Assembly: GCF_039538005.1 (NCBI RefSeq)
Contig: NZ_BAABBO010000007.1
Coordinates: 496,001-560,000, forward strand
DNA from: Allohahella marinimesophila
Lineage (GTDB): Bacteria; Pseudomonadota; Gammaproteobacteria; Pseudomonadales; Oleiphilaceae
Reading direction: 5' to 3'
Length of the DNA: 64,000 nt
In this document: positions 1 to 8,454 of the stretch, one piece after another
How the letters are laid out: every line of letters starts with the position of its first letter
Position numbering within the stretch: position 1 is the stretch's first letter
Made by a program: the position numbers and the translations under genes
The notes under the pieces: model-generated
What the model was told of the DNA's origin: nothing
What the model saw: only the letters and a program-made list of their open reading frames with translations
Databases searched by the model: none

Positions 1-1424
1 ACCATAGTCAGAGTGAAATCACGCACACACTTGCCTTTGGACGCCAACAACACCTTGCGGCCAAGCAGGTCCAGGGCCTGAATACCAGTGGTCCCTTCAT
101 ACAGTGTGGAGATTCTGGCATCACGGGCAATCTGCTCCATACCATGCTCGTGAATATAGCCATGACCGCCATACACCTGCATACCAAGATTGGCGGCTTC
201 GAGCCCCATTTCCGTCAGGAAACCCTTGAGAATTGGGGTATAAAAGCCCAGACAGCTATCCTGCTCTTTCTGTTTGCGCTCATCGCCGTCCAGCACGGCA
301 TTGACGAGGAAGTCAGCGATTTTGGCGACGCTATAAATCATGGCCCGGCCGCCTTCAGCAATCGCCTTTTGCGTCAACAACATCCGGCGAACATCCGGAT
401 GCCAGATCAGGGCATCGGCCTTGAAATCCGGATCCTTCTTGCCCGACAGTGCCCGCATGGATCGTCGCTCACTGGCATACTGAAGTGCGCGCTGGAAAGA
501 AGCCTCTGCGTGGCAGACGCCCTGAATGGCTGTGCCGATTCGGGCGGTGTTCATGAAAGTGAACATGGCTTCGAGGCCCTTATTCTCGGCGCCAATCATG
601 AAGGCAGTGGCACCATCGAAGTTGAGCACCGCTGTAGCAGAGGCACGAATACCCATCTTACGTTCAATAGAGCCGCACGTTACAGCGTTACGTTTTCCAG
701 GTGCGCCATCGGATGACACCAGATACTTGGGCACGATGAAGAGCGAAATACCTCGCGTACCAGACGGGGCCCCAGCTACTCGCGCGAGCACAACGTGAAT
801 GATGTTGTCGGTCAGGTCATGCTCGCCTGCAGATATGAAAATCTTGGTGCCGGTGATGCGGTAGGTGCCATCACTGTCCACCTCAGCCTTCGACTGAATC
901 TGACCGAGATCGGTGCCGCACTGAGGTTCAGTCAGGCACATCGTCCCCGTCCATTCGCCAGAGACCAGCGATGGCAGGTACATGGCTTTCTGTTCTACAC
1001 TCCCGAACTGCACGATGGTATTGATACAGCCCACACTGAGGCCTGGATACATGGCAAACGACCAATTGGCCGTTCCCATCATCTCGGATTTGAACGCACT
1101 GATGGAGGCCGGCAGGCCCTGGCCACCGTAGGCCTCTGGAAACGACAGACCCTGCCAGCCACCTTCGACGAACTGCTGGTAGGCAGCCTTGAAGCCGGAG
1201 GGCGTAGTCACTTCACCATTTTCGAAGCGGCAGCCTTCGCGGTCTCCCGACAGATTCAGTGGTGCAAGGACCTGCTCACAGAGCACGGCTGCGCCTTCGA
1301 GTATGGCTTCAACTGTATCCGGCGTAGCTTCAGCGCCGTTTGGGAGAGCAGCATAATGCGCGGGGTAGTCGAGCACTTCGTTGATGAGAAAGCGCATGTC
1401 TCGCAAGGGTGCCTTATAATCCAT
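1..1424 (-). CDS. Acyl-CoA dehydrogenase (partial, C-terminus beyond window edge)
   Basis: Flavin-dependent acyl-CoA dehydrogenase that would oxidise fatty acyl-CoA to the 2-enoyl-CoA in beta-oxidation. The reverse-strand translation has no stop before base 1, so about 475 residues are visible and roughly the last 100-130 of a usual ~590-residue protein of this subfamily are missing. The N-terminus MDYKAPLRDMRF is the hallmark N-terminal extension of the long bacterial acyl-CoA dehydrogenases. Further in are the middle-domain CLTEPQCGTDLG stretch and the C-terminal LYEGTTGIQALDLLGRKVL segment, which carries the presumed catalytic Glu. Two in-frame ATGs are adjacent (1427 and 1424); the second matches the family N-terminus. 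Its neighbours do not point to a pathway. The family is confident; the acyl chain specificity is unknown. Confidence 0.93.
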   Translation of the reverse strand, partial: MDYKAPLRDMRFLINEVLDYPAHYAALPNGAEATPDTVEAILEGAAVLCEQVLAPLNLSGDREGCRFENGEVTTPSGFKAAYQQFVEGGWQGLSFPEAYGGQGLPASISAFKSEMMGTANWSFAMYPGLSVGCINTIVQFGSVEQKAMYLPSLVSGEWTGTMCLTEPQCGTDLGQIQSKAEVDSDGTYRITGTKIFISAGEHDLTDNIIHVVLARVAGAPSGTRGISLFIVPKYLVSSDGAPGKRNAVTCGSIERKMGIRASATAVLNFDGATAFMIGAENKGLEAMFTFMNTARIGTAIQGVCHAEASFQRALQYASERRSMRALSGKKDPDFKADALIWHPDVRRMLLTQKAIAEGGRAMIYSVAKIADFLVNAVLDGDERKQKEQDSCLGFYTPILKGFLTEMGLEAANLGMQVYGGHGYIHEHGMEQIARDARISTLYEGTTGIQALDLLGRKVLLASKGKCVRDFTLTM

Positions 1425-1611
1425 CATCTATTCAATCCTGCTGTTCGTGAATGCAGCGCAGACAGACCTAACGAGGATTATGATGGCCAGCAGTGCTGCG
1501 TACACGAATGGTTGGGGGAGCTATCACATCTGGCTGATAGCCGGTCTGAATATTGATGATTGGCGTCGGAGGGTCAATGTCATAATTGCCGGATTGTCTG
1601 GCAGTTCCTTG

Positions 1612-2157
1612 TCATTTTTGCCCGGGAGGCTTCCCTGATGTTCTTAATTCTTCGATTAGTGAACCAGTTCCTGCTGAGTCTTTCCGCACGACGGCAAACA
1701 CCCCATGGGCTTCAAGGATGATGGCTTCCACCAGATCGAGTGATCCTACCCCCTCACGAAGGGCTACGGCGTGAAGCTCTGTTTCCGTAAGGCGCTGCTT
1801 ATTCATTTCGTCCTCCAGGAAGCGCCCCTGGTAGAACAGCAATGACGGCGGCGCGGTGACATAATTCGAAAAGCGCGTCGAGCGTCGCTGTAGCATGGTG
1901 ATGGCGTACTGAAGAAAAATCAGCAGCGCAAAGGTAGTAATGGCTTCAGTGAGCACGACTTGCCGCGCAGTGAGAATGCGCCCGAAGGAGGCACCGATCG
2001 CCACCGTGATAATAAAATCAAAAGTATTCAGCTGCGCCAGGGTGCGTTTTGCAGAGACACGCAGCAACACTATCAGGGACACATAGGCCAGCGATCCGAC
2101 CACCACGATTCGGATGATTGGCTCTACGCCATTATAAAAAAACGCTGCATCACTCAT
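1612..2157 (-). CDS. DUF421 family membrane protein (YetF-like)
   Basis: Small inner-membrane protein of about 181 residues. Two to three hydrophobic helices lie in the first ~85 residues (around IIRIVVVGSLAYVSLIVLL and ITTFALLIFLQYAITML). A soluble C-terminal domain follows, with the family-typical segments SLLFYQGRF, MNKQRLTETEL and LREGVGSLDLVEAIILEAHG. The function of DUF421 proteins is not established; Bacillus members occur in the spore and envelope. The open frame extends further upstream, but I chose the ATG at 2157 because it starts at the hydrophobic domain and overlaps the end of the upstream K+-channel-like gene by 8 bases, which implies translational coupling. The pairing suggests joint expression with the channel; any shared function is inference. 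Confidence 0.8.
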   Translation of the reverse strand: MSDAAFFYNGVEPIIRIVVVGSLAYVSLIVLLRVSAKRTLAQLNTFDFIITVAIGASFGRILTARQVVLTEAITTFALLIFLQYAITMLQRRSTRFSNYVTAPPSLLFYQGRFLEDEMNKQRLTETELHAVALREGVGSLDLVEAIILEAHGVFAVVRKDSAGTGSLIEELRTSGKPPGQK

Positions 2158-3160
2158 AGGCACCCTCCATCCAGCGCCAGCCGTCGTTGCGAACAAGGCC
2201 AAGCAGTTTTTTTCGCCGCTCGGCATCTGCGTTCAGCTTCGTCAAAAATGTGTCCCGATTGCCCACGGGGATGCCTCGCGACCTGAGCTTATCGAGATCC
2301 GGTGGCACAGGGGGACTGTCGGCCGTTTTGATGAAGGCTGAAGGGAGTGTCGTCATAAAGCTGTCGATGGCGGACTGGGCGCTACGAAGAAGGACTATAT
2401 TCGGACGTTGTTCCGGCGCAATGCCATGCTGAAAGATCAACAGCGCTTCATCCAGCACCGCTATTGCCAACGGCGGTGATTTCTGTGCGTGCGCTGCATG
2501 GTAGTACTGCAGTACCGGATACGCGCGATATTGCTCCCCCAGCGCAGACAGTTGGGAGGCGAGCGAATTGAGCACAAGATCGAGATCACGAAAATCATGT
2601 CCATTCCAGCAGTTCTGCACGAATTCTGCGGGTGTTCGTCCCAGACCCAGCACCTGAGTGGCGAAGGCACGCTTCTGTACCGCCGCGGACACGACGTTCA
2701 GCAGATAGGTTACCGACAGCGTAACCAGAAGCATGCCACTTGCCGTACATAGGCCCGTTATGACCTGCCATTTATCAGCTGCAGGAATGATGTCACCATT
2801 ACCCATGGTGAACATGGAATAGGCCACAAAATAAATGCGATCGGTCCAATCTGAATAGATGCTGTCATTCTTGTTCCAGAGCGCCTGATCATCTGCGGAG
2901 AACACAAGCACCCATCCCATCCAGATCATCAATACCCAGAGAACAACTGCCGTGGTAACAATCACAGGGCCAAAGAGGCTCAAGGTGTGGTGCTTGTCCC
3001 TGCCCGTGGTCTTCAGGCAGAAGCGCCAAATGAGGGTAGTCACTCTTGCAGTAACAGGGCCACCGCTACCGTCGATCCACAGTGTTGTCCAGAGCGCATC
3101 AACTACTGCCACAACCAGCAGCGTCAGACCGATGATGAGATAAATCCATTCCATTTGCAT
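2150..3160 (-). CDS. K+-channel-like two-helix ion channel protein
   Basis: 336-residue membrane protein. An N-terminal helix (IYLIIGLTLLVVAVVDALW) and a second helix (VIVTTAVVLWVLMIWMGWVL) precede a pore-like segment YFVAYSMFTMGNGD. Another helix (VITGLCTASGMLLVTLSVTYLL) follows the pore segment. TMGNGD resembles the selectivity-filter TVGYGD of two-helix (Ion_trans_2) channels, with N in place of Y, so ion selectivity is uncertain. The remaining ~180 residues are a soluble helical domain I do not recognise; it is not an obvious RCK/TrkA_N domain. The downstream DUF421 gene overlaps it by 8 bases. Start codons at 3160 or 3154 are equally possible because the ribosome site is weak. The window also carries a TrkH operon, so K+ handling is a recurring theme. 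Confidence 0.75.
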   Translation of the reverse strand: MQMEWIYLIIGLTLLVVAVVDALWTTLWIDGSGGPVTARVTTLIWRFCLKTTGRDKHHTLSLFGPVIVTTAVVLWVLMIWMGWVLVFSADDQALWNKNDSIYSDWTDRIYFVAYSMFTMGNGDIIPAADKWQVITGLCTASGMLLVTLSVTYLLNVVSAAVQKRAFATQVLGLGRTPAEFVQNCWNGHDFRDLDLVLNSLASQLSALGEQYRAYPVLQYYHAAHAQKSPPLAIAVLDEALLIFQHGIAPEQRPNIVLLRSAQSAIDSFMTTLPSAFIKTADSPPVPPDLDKLRSRGIPVGNRDTFLTKLNADAERRKKLLGLVRNDGWRWMEGAYE

Positions 3161-3355
3161 AGCTGTCCCGAATCCAGAGTCCTGACTTTAGGAAATTGAA
3201 AGCTGCTGGCAGGGGTACGAGCATTCCGCGGACTTGGTTGACCCAGCCACAGCATCGCGGATAAATGGAATAGTTCGTCGCAGACATCCGCCCGAAACTC
3301 TGAGCCGTACGGTCTAATGCAATGCAAGCACCAAGGCATGAACAGGAGCGGCACA

Positions 3356-3964
3356 ATGACAGGACTCACGTGGCAAAAAATTATGCCTGTACTGATAACA
3401 GTATTGATGGTGACCAGTACTGTTGTTGTCGGTGGGTGTAGCAGTATCGATGTTACCCGCGCCCATGACCCTGACGCCCAATTTCGCGCCATGTCCTCCT
3501 GGACCTGGCTATCCTCGAATACCCAGAAGGCTGACCAGCGCACTGAAAACGAAGATCGTTTCGACGATACCCACGTTCGCGACGCCATCAGATCTGAACT
3601 GATCTCCAAGGGCTATCCGCAGACGCAGCAGACGCCGGATTTCCATGTCACCTATCATGAGGGGCTCGATTTCGATGTGGGAGTCACGACCTTTCGCGAG
3701 CAATACGGTTATGGTTATCGAGCGTGGTGGAGTGGCTTTGGACGATCGGGTGCCATGACTGAAAAGACATCGTTCATGACCCGTACGCTGGAACGGGTAC
3801 TCACCATCGACCTTCTGACACCGGGGCCCGACAAGGAACTGATGTGGCGCGGCATAGCTCGTTTTGAATATGAAGCAGAAGCCGATGCCACTGCGCGTGC
3901 TCACAGGATACGCAGTGCTGTGGCGAAGATTCTCGAGACTTTTCCGCCTGAAAACCATGATTGA
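3356..3964 (+). CDS. DUF4136 family lipoprotein
   Basis: Predicted outer-membrane or periplasmic lipoprotein of about 202 residues. A hydrophobic signal segment (MPVLITVLMVTSTVVVGGC) ends in a lipobox-like VGGC. The mature domain begins SSIDVTRAHDPDAQF and contains SSWTWL and PDFHVTYHEGLDF, consistent with DUF4136, whose function is unknown. The frame opens further upstream at 3317. I chose the ATG at 3356 because AGGAG lies 7 bases before it and it gives a compact signal peptide. It is divergent from the channel gene and is followed 30 bases later by the AI-2E family transporter, so the two may be co-transcribed. Confidence 0.75.
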   Translation: MTGLTWQKIMPVLITVLMVTSTVVVGGCSSIDVTRAHDPDAQFRAMSSWTWLSSNTQKADQRTENEDRFDDTHVRDAIRSELISKGYPQTQQTPDFHVTYHEGLDFDVGVTTFREQYGYGYRAWWSGFGRSGAMTEKTSFMTRTLERVLTIDLLTPGPDKELMWRGIARFEYEAEADATARAHRIRSAVAKILETFPPENHD

Positions 3965-3994
3965 TACCGTTGCGCCCAGTCAGGACCATAATGT

Positions 3995-5122
3995 ATGAAG
4001 GATACAGAGATGAAGGAGCCCGCTAACGAGGTCAGTACCGATCCTTTTATATACCGGACCTGGAAGGCAGCCTTCATTTTCGCTGCAACGATCATTATCC
4101 TCGCCGTTCTCTGGTACGGCTACGAAGTGTTGCTCATCCTGTTCGCAGGTTTGCTGCTGTCGCTCTTCTATCTGATTCCGACAAAGTGGCTGAGCAGACA
4201 TACACCGCTTGGGCATCGCTCGGCACTGGCGGTGGTGATCGTCGTCCTCCTGGGTCTGTTCGCGGCATTCGGATTTTCCTTCGCCTCAAGCGTCACGCAG
4301 CAGTTCGAGCAGCTATCTGAGATCGTACCGAGCAGTATTGCCGAGTTGAGGCAACAGCTCTCGGATTTACCGCTGGCCGACCAGGTGATCAATGAGGTGC
4401 AGGAACAGCAGGACAACGCTTCGAGCAGTCAGATAGGTGAATGGTTTTCACGAATTTCTGGAGTGTTTTCAACCACATTCGGGTCGCTCATTAACTTTGT
4501 CATTATCTTCTTCATAGGGCTTTTCGTCGCTTTCGAACCTCAGACCTACCGACGCATGCTGATCAGGCTGTTTCCCAAACGTCGTCGAGACTACATCGCT
4601 GATGTCCTCAATGCACTGGTCGACAAACTAAGCTGGTGGATGCTGGGACGAATCGCTTCGATGGCACTGGTCGGCCTGCTCATCGGGCTAGGTCTCTGGG
4701 CCCTGGGCATGCCGATGGCACTCTCTCTGGGACTGCTAGCTGCCTTGCTCGAATTCATTCCAAACTTCGGCCCCATGTTAGCGGCCATCCCTGCCCTACT
4801 GGTGGCTTACACCCAAGGTGAGCCTCAACTCGTGCTCCATGTAGCCATCCTCTATTTTGTCATTCAGGGCATGGAAGGTTACGTCATCACACCCCTGATA
4901 CAGAGACAGGCTATCGAGATACCGCCCGCCGTTCTGGTCGCGATTCAGGTCAGCCTCGGCCTGTATGCGGGCGTATTGGGCCTTCTCCTGGCGGCACCCA
5001 TGGCGGCCGTGCTCCTCGTATTGGTGAACAAGGTATACGTGAGCGACTACCTGGGCGATAGTAGTGGCGAGCGAAAGCTCAGCGGCAAATCCGACGAGGA
5101 AGATGGCGCCTCGAATACCTGA
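3995..5122 (+). CDS. AI-2E family transporter (PerM/YhhT-like permease)
   Basis: 375-residue polytopic membrane protein of the AI-2E/PerM family. Features: an N-terminal helix pair (FIFAATIIILAVLWYGYEVLL), a long periplasmic/amphipathic stretch (SSVTQQFEQLSEIVPSSIAELRQQL), and a C-terminal bundle with the conserved EFIPNFGPMLAAIPALLVA and EGYVITPLIQRQAIEIPP motifs. Some family members export autoinducer-2 (TqsA) and others act as Na+(Li+)/H+ antiporters in halophiles; the substrate here cannot be read from sequence. ATG codons at 3995 and 4010 are both plausible. It follows the lipoprotein gene by 30 bases, and its stop is 4 bases from the convergent MaoC gene. Confidence 0.88.
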   Translation: MKDTEMKEPANEVSTDPFIYRTWKAAFIFAATIIILAVLWYGYEVLLILFAGLLLSLFYLIPTKWLSRHTPLGHRSALAVVIVVLLGLFAAFGFSFASSVTQQFEQLSEIVPSSIAELRQQLSDLPLADQVINEVQEQQDNASSSQIGEWFSRISGVFSTTFGSLINFVIIFFIGLFVAFEPQTYRRMLIRLFPKRRRDYIADVLNALVDKLSWWMLGRIASMALVGLLIGLGLWALGMPMALSLGLLAALLEFIPNFGPMLAAIPALLVAYTQGEPQLVLHVAILYFVIQGMEGYVITPLIQRQAIEIPPAVLVAIQVSLGLYAGVLGLLLAAPMAAVLLVLVNKVYVSDYLGDSSGERKLSGKSDEEDGASNT

Positions 5123-5126
5123 ACAC

Positions 5127-5993
5127 TCAGGATCGCGTTGTCTCCTGAATGGTCAGTAGTCCTCTCAGGTGGGTAACCTGGCTGCCGTCAGCACGTACTT
5201 CGAACCTCGAGCTGCGGTCGTCACGAGTCGCCCATAGTGCCGCCTTTGCCGGCAAAAACAGGGGCGACTTGAATTCCACACTTGCCCGAACCTCATCGGT
5301 TGGGCCAGAAGGCAACAGTTCAGCGAGTGCCCTGGCCTTGGTCCACATGCCATGCGCGATCGCGCGTTTGAAGCCAAACAGTTTTGCTGAAACGGCACTG
5401 AGGTGGATAGGATTGAGATCGCCAGAGACCAGGCCATAGCGGCGACCTGTGTTTCCTGGCGCCTTGAAGGTACTGAGCATGGCCAAAGGATCATCTGGAG
5501 CATTCAGATGCGTGTAAGGCTTCCCCTGTGGCTCGGCCACCCCAATCCGAAGCAGGCTCTGGGTAGACGACCAGACCTCTTCAGTGCCACGCAATATGCG
5601 CGACTCGAGCGTGAACACCTGCCCTTTTCTATGAGCTAGCAATTCACCGGTACGGAGTTCGACAGTGACCGTATCGCCAGCGTGGAGCGCGCGGCGCTGT
5701 CTGATATCACTGGCCAGATGCACGGTGCCCAAACCGGACCACGGCGACGCTTCAGACGCCATGTATTCAAGCGCCAGGGGAAAGGTCAACAGCTGAGGAT
5801 AGGTCAGGGGAACGCCCTGATCTGCGCTGAACCCGCAAAGGTCTGCATACCGGGTAAGATGATCGCCGTCTATCGTTACTTCACGATCGACATAGCTGGC
5901 CGATGGGAGTGTCTGCACCTTGCCGGGTTTCTTGCGAATCGTACCCAGCACGCGGGCGTAGCGACCCAATGACTCGAGATCAACTGTATTCAT
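5127..5993 (-). CDS. MaoC-family (hot-dog fold) dehydratase/hydratase
   Basis: 288-residue protein whose C-terminal half carries the MaoC hydratase signature YGLVSGDLNPIHLS followed by FGFKRAIAHGMWT. In (R)-specific enoyl-CoA hydratases the Asp and His of this motif are catalytic. The N-terminal ~150 residues are probably a second, degenerate hot-dog domain (double hot-dog layout). Likely reaction: hydration of 2-enoyl-CoA or dehydration of 3-hydroxyacyl thioesters. The open frame reaches 6047. The ATG at 5993 is preferred because AGGAAAGGA precedes it. It is divergent from the KdpD-like operon and convergent with the AI-2E gene. Confidence 0.85.
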   Translation of the reverse strand: MNTVDLESLGRYARVLGTIRKKPGKVQTLPSASYVDREVTIDGDHLTRYADLCGFSADQGVPLTYPQLLTFPLALEYMASEASPWSGLGTVHLASDIRQRRALHAGDTVTVELRTGELLAHRKGQVFTLESRILRGTEEVWSSTQSLLRIGVAEPQGKPYTHLNAPDDPLAMLSTFKAPGNTGRRYGLVSGDLNPIHLSAVSAKLFGFKRAIAHGMWTKARALAELLPSGPTDEVRASVEFKSPLFLPAKAALWATRDDRSSRFEVRADGSQVTHLRGLLTIQETTRS

Positions 5994-6097
5994 GGTGCAT
6001 CCTTTCCTGAGCGTCTTCTTGTTGGTCGGAATGGTCAACTTTCTCACAAGGCATCGTCGCTTGCCAGTAGACCTTAGCCGAGCAGTATTCAGCAGAG

Positions 6098-6115
6098 TTT
6101 TACGAAACTTTTACG
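6098..6115 (+). promoter_or_regulatory. Candidate response-regulator binding repeats (KdpE/OmpR-like)
   Basis: Two identical TTTTACG heptamers are spaced exactly 11 bases apart (6098-6104 and 6109-6115), 80-97 bases before the sensor kinase gene. OmpR/PhoB-family regulators such as KdpE bind T-rich direct repeats with 11-base periodicity. This is inference; the site could instead serve the divergent MaoC gene. Confidence 0.4.
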
Positions 6116-6194
6116 CAGCATCTGCTTTCGTCACTAGTACGTTTACAGGGTCTGCCTCTACGCTGTGTCACAGCAGATCTTGACGGAATAACGA

Positions 6195-7748
6195 ATGGGT
6201 ACGCATCTGGAATCAGGGTTCAGGTCGAACCGGCCTCATAGCTGGTACAATTACTTCGCCGCAACGGCCATCATGACAGTCGCCATGCTGGCAGCGCTGA
6301 CCATCGACCAGCTGCTGCCCCGGACGAATGTGTTGCCTGTACTGCTTGTCGGCGTCCTCATAGCTGCCGTTCGAACGAGTTTTGGTGCCTCCCTCTGGAG
6401 CTCGCTGCTCGGGCTGTTAATCTACAACTATTTCTTCACCGAGCCCTACCACACCTTCGTCATTGCACACCGAGATGATCTGGTGACGGTCGCATTCTTC
6501 GTTCTGCTGTCGAGCGTTACCGGCAATCTCGCTACCCGCTTGCGCCTGCAGATGCTGGCACTGCGTGAAAGCAAGGCACGGATCGAAGACCTGCTGGGTC
6601 TGAGCCGTGACATCGCTGGCGCGGCGGGTGAACTGGACATCATGCAGGCTGCTGCCAGATTTTTGCATCCTCGAATGAACGCGATGATTTACTGCCTGCA
6701 GTCAAACGAAGCGGGCCACCTCCATCAGGCGCTGACTTACCCTCAGCAAGCGCCCCCACTTGATGAGCAGACCCTGCGACGAGCCAATGCAGTCTCGACA
6801 GCGAGCAAGCTGGATGCCAGCACTCAACAAGAGGCTGTGCCCGGCTTGCAGCTCTATCGACTAGCCAGTGCCGAAGGCGAAATTCTCGCCGTGATCGTGT
6901 TTCGGCAGGATGTCACTTCCCACGACTTGACCTGGAGCGAGGCTCAGATCAGGGGCTATTGCCAGCTGATCTCACAGGCCCTGGAGAGAGCACGCCTGTC
7001 TTCAAGGCTCGAAACGGCTCGCCTGGATGCTGAAACAGAACGGCTCCGCTCCGCATTGCTATCTTCAGTTTCTCACGACCTGAAAACGCCGTTAGCGACG
7101 ATGATCGGTTCGACCTCGAGTCTGCTGCAATATCACGACCGGCTGACGCCGGAAGATCGGCAGGCACTGCTTGAAGGCACCTTGCAGGAAGCCGAAAGGC
7201 TGCACCGATATATCGATAACCTCCTCGACATGACTCGCCTTGGCTACGGGACCCTCAAGCTGGAACGCGACTGGGTCACGTTGAACGATATCGTCGGCTC
7301 GGCCACTCATCGCTTACAATCCGTGCTGTCGAAATTCGAGCTCATTGTGACGATGGCAGACGACATTCCCCTGCTCTTCGTGCATGCGGCGCTCATTGAA
7401 CAGGCCATCGTCAACATTCTCGAAAATGCCGCACGCTTTGCGCCGGAAGGCTCGACACTGACGATCGAAGCTTCAATTCAAGAGCAGACACTCAGCCTTG
7501 ACATCACGGACGAAGGTCCGGGCATTCCCGAGGCTGAGCGGAAGCTTGTGTTCAACACCTTCTACAGTGCAGCCAAGGGTGACAGACAGAAAGGAACCGG
7601 ACTCGGCCTCGCCATCTGTCACGGCATGATCGGAGCCCACGGCGGTCGCGTGGAGGCTCTCGACGGCAGACATGGCATTGGTACCACCTTTCGCATCAGC
7701 CTGCCTTTGCACAACCAGCCACTCTTACCGGATGACAGTGATGAATAA
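6195..7748 (+). CDS. KdpD-like sensor histidine kinase lacking the N-terminal KdpD/USP domains
   Basis: 517-residue membrane sensor kinase. Residues ~15-115 form a DUF4118-type transmembrane block like that of KdpD, ending in LTGN-like SSVTGNLATRL. A GAF-like region covers about 135-260. The HisKA phosphoacceptor is His294 in SVSHDLKTPLATM. The HATPase domain has an N box (IVNILENAARF), DEGPGIP and GTGLGLAIC. E. coli KdpD is ~890 residues, with a ~370-residue cytoplasmic KdpD and universal-stress module at the N-terminus; that module is absent here. It overlaps the regulator gene by 8 bases and sits upstream of a TrkH transporter rather than kdpFABC. K+ or osmotic sensing is inferred from homology and context. 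Confidence 0.88.
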   Translation: MGTHLESGFRSNRPHSWYNYFAATAIMTVAMLAALTIDQLLPRTNVLPVLLVGVLIAAVRTSFGASLWSSLLGLLIYNYFFTEPYHTFVIAHRDDLVTVAFFVLLSSVTGNLATRLRLQMLALRESKARIEDLLGLSRDIAGAAGELDIMQAAARFLHPRMNAMIYCLQSNEAGHLHQALTYPQQAPPLDEQTLRRANAVSTASKLDASTQQEAVPGLQLYRLASAEGEILAVIVFRQDVTSHDLTWSEAQIRGYCQLISQALERARLSSRLETARLDAETERLRSALLSSVSHDLKTPLATMIGSTSSLLQYHDRLTPEDRQALLEGTLQEAERLHRYIDNLLDMTRLGYGTLKLERDWVTLNDIVGSATHRLQSVLSKFELIVTMADDIPLLFVHAALIEQAIVNILENAARFAPEGSTLTIEASIQEQTLSLDITDEGPGIPEAERKLVFNTFYSAAKGDRQKGTGLGLAICHGMIGAHGGRVEALDGRHGIGTTFRISLPLHNQPLLPDDSDE

Positions 7749-8454
7749 GACGCCCAACTCGCTGCAGCCAAAAATTCTGGTCATAGACGACGAACCACAG
7801 ATCCTGAGATTTCTGCGAATCAGCCTCCGCTCCGAAGGCTACGACGTGATCGATGCAATGGACGGCGGTGAGGGACTACGCCTTGCGGCGCTGGAAAGCC
7901 CGGACGTCATCGTGCTCGACCTTGGTCTTCCAGACATGGACGGCCTGTGTGTACTTCAGGAGCTCCGTCAGTGGAGCGCCACGCCAGTGCTCGTGCTGTC
8001 GGTCAGATCGAGTGAGCAGGAAAAGGTCAAGGCCCTCGATCTCGGCGCAAATGATTATGTGACCAAGCCCTTCGGCATCAAGGAATTCATGGCGCGACTT
8101 CGGGTACTGATCAGAGATAAGGCACAAGGCCAGCACAAACAGCCCCGGCAGCTGTTTTCCTCCGCCGGGCTGATCATCGATTTCGTCAAGCGAATCGTGA
8201 CCCTGGAGGGTGAGCCAGTTCACCTGTCGCGTAAGGAATACGCCTTGCTTGGCCTGCTAGCCCAGCATGCAGATCACGTTGTCACCCAGCAATATCTGCT
8301 CAACGAAATCTGGGGACCTACCCACAGCGAGGACAGCCACTATCTCCGCATCTTTATTGCCCGCCTGCGCCAGAAACTCGGGGACGACCCGACTCAGCCC
8401 CGGTTTATTCAGACCGAACAGGGCGTGGGCTACCGCCTGGTATCCGAGGCGTGA
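7741..8454 (+). CDS. KdpE-like response regulator (OmpR family)
   Basis: About 237 residues. The receiver domain has the acidic pair in LVIDDEPQ, the phosphoacceptor Asp in VLDLGLPDMDG, and Lys in YVTKPFG. A winged-helix DNA-binding domain follows, containing LSRKEYALLGLLAQHADHVV and ending RFIQTEQGVGYRL, which closely resembles KdpE. The start at 7741 overlaps the kinase stop by 8 bases; an alternative ATG lies at 7732. Its stop overlaps the GTG start of the TrkH gene. It presumably controls this operon and perhaps others in response to the upstream kinase; the 11-base-spaced repeats at 6098-6115 are a candidate target. Confidence 0.9.
   Translation: MNKTPNSLQPKILVIDDEPQILRFLRISLRSEGYDVIDAMDGGEGLRLAALESPDVIVLDLGLPDMDGLCVLQELRQWSATPVLVLSVRSSEQEKVKALDLGANDYVTKPFGIKEFMARLRVLIRDKAQGQHKQPRQLFSSAGLIIDFVKRIVTLEGEPVHLSRKEYALLGLLAQHADHVVTQQYLLNEIWGPTHSEDSHYLRIFIARLRQKLGDDPTQPRFIQTEQGVGYRLVSEA

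Noticed and set aside
795..1556. 253-residue plus-strand open frame
   Set aside because: It lies almost wholly antisense to the acyl-CoA dehydrogenase, which has strong family motifs; the translation resembles no protein.
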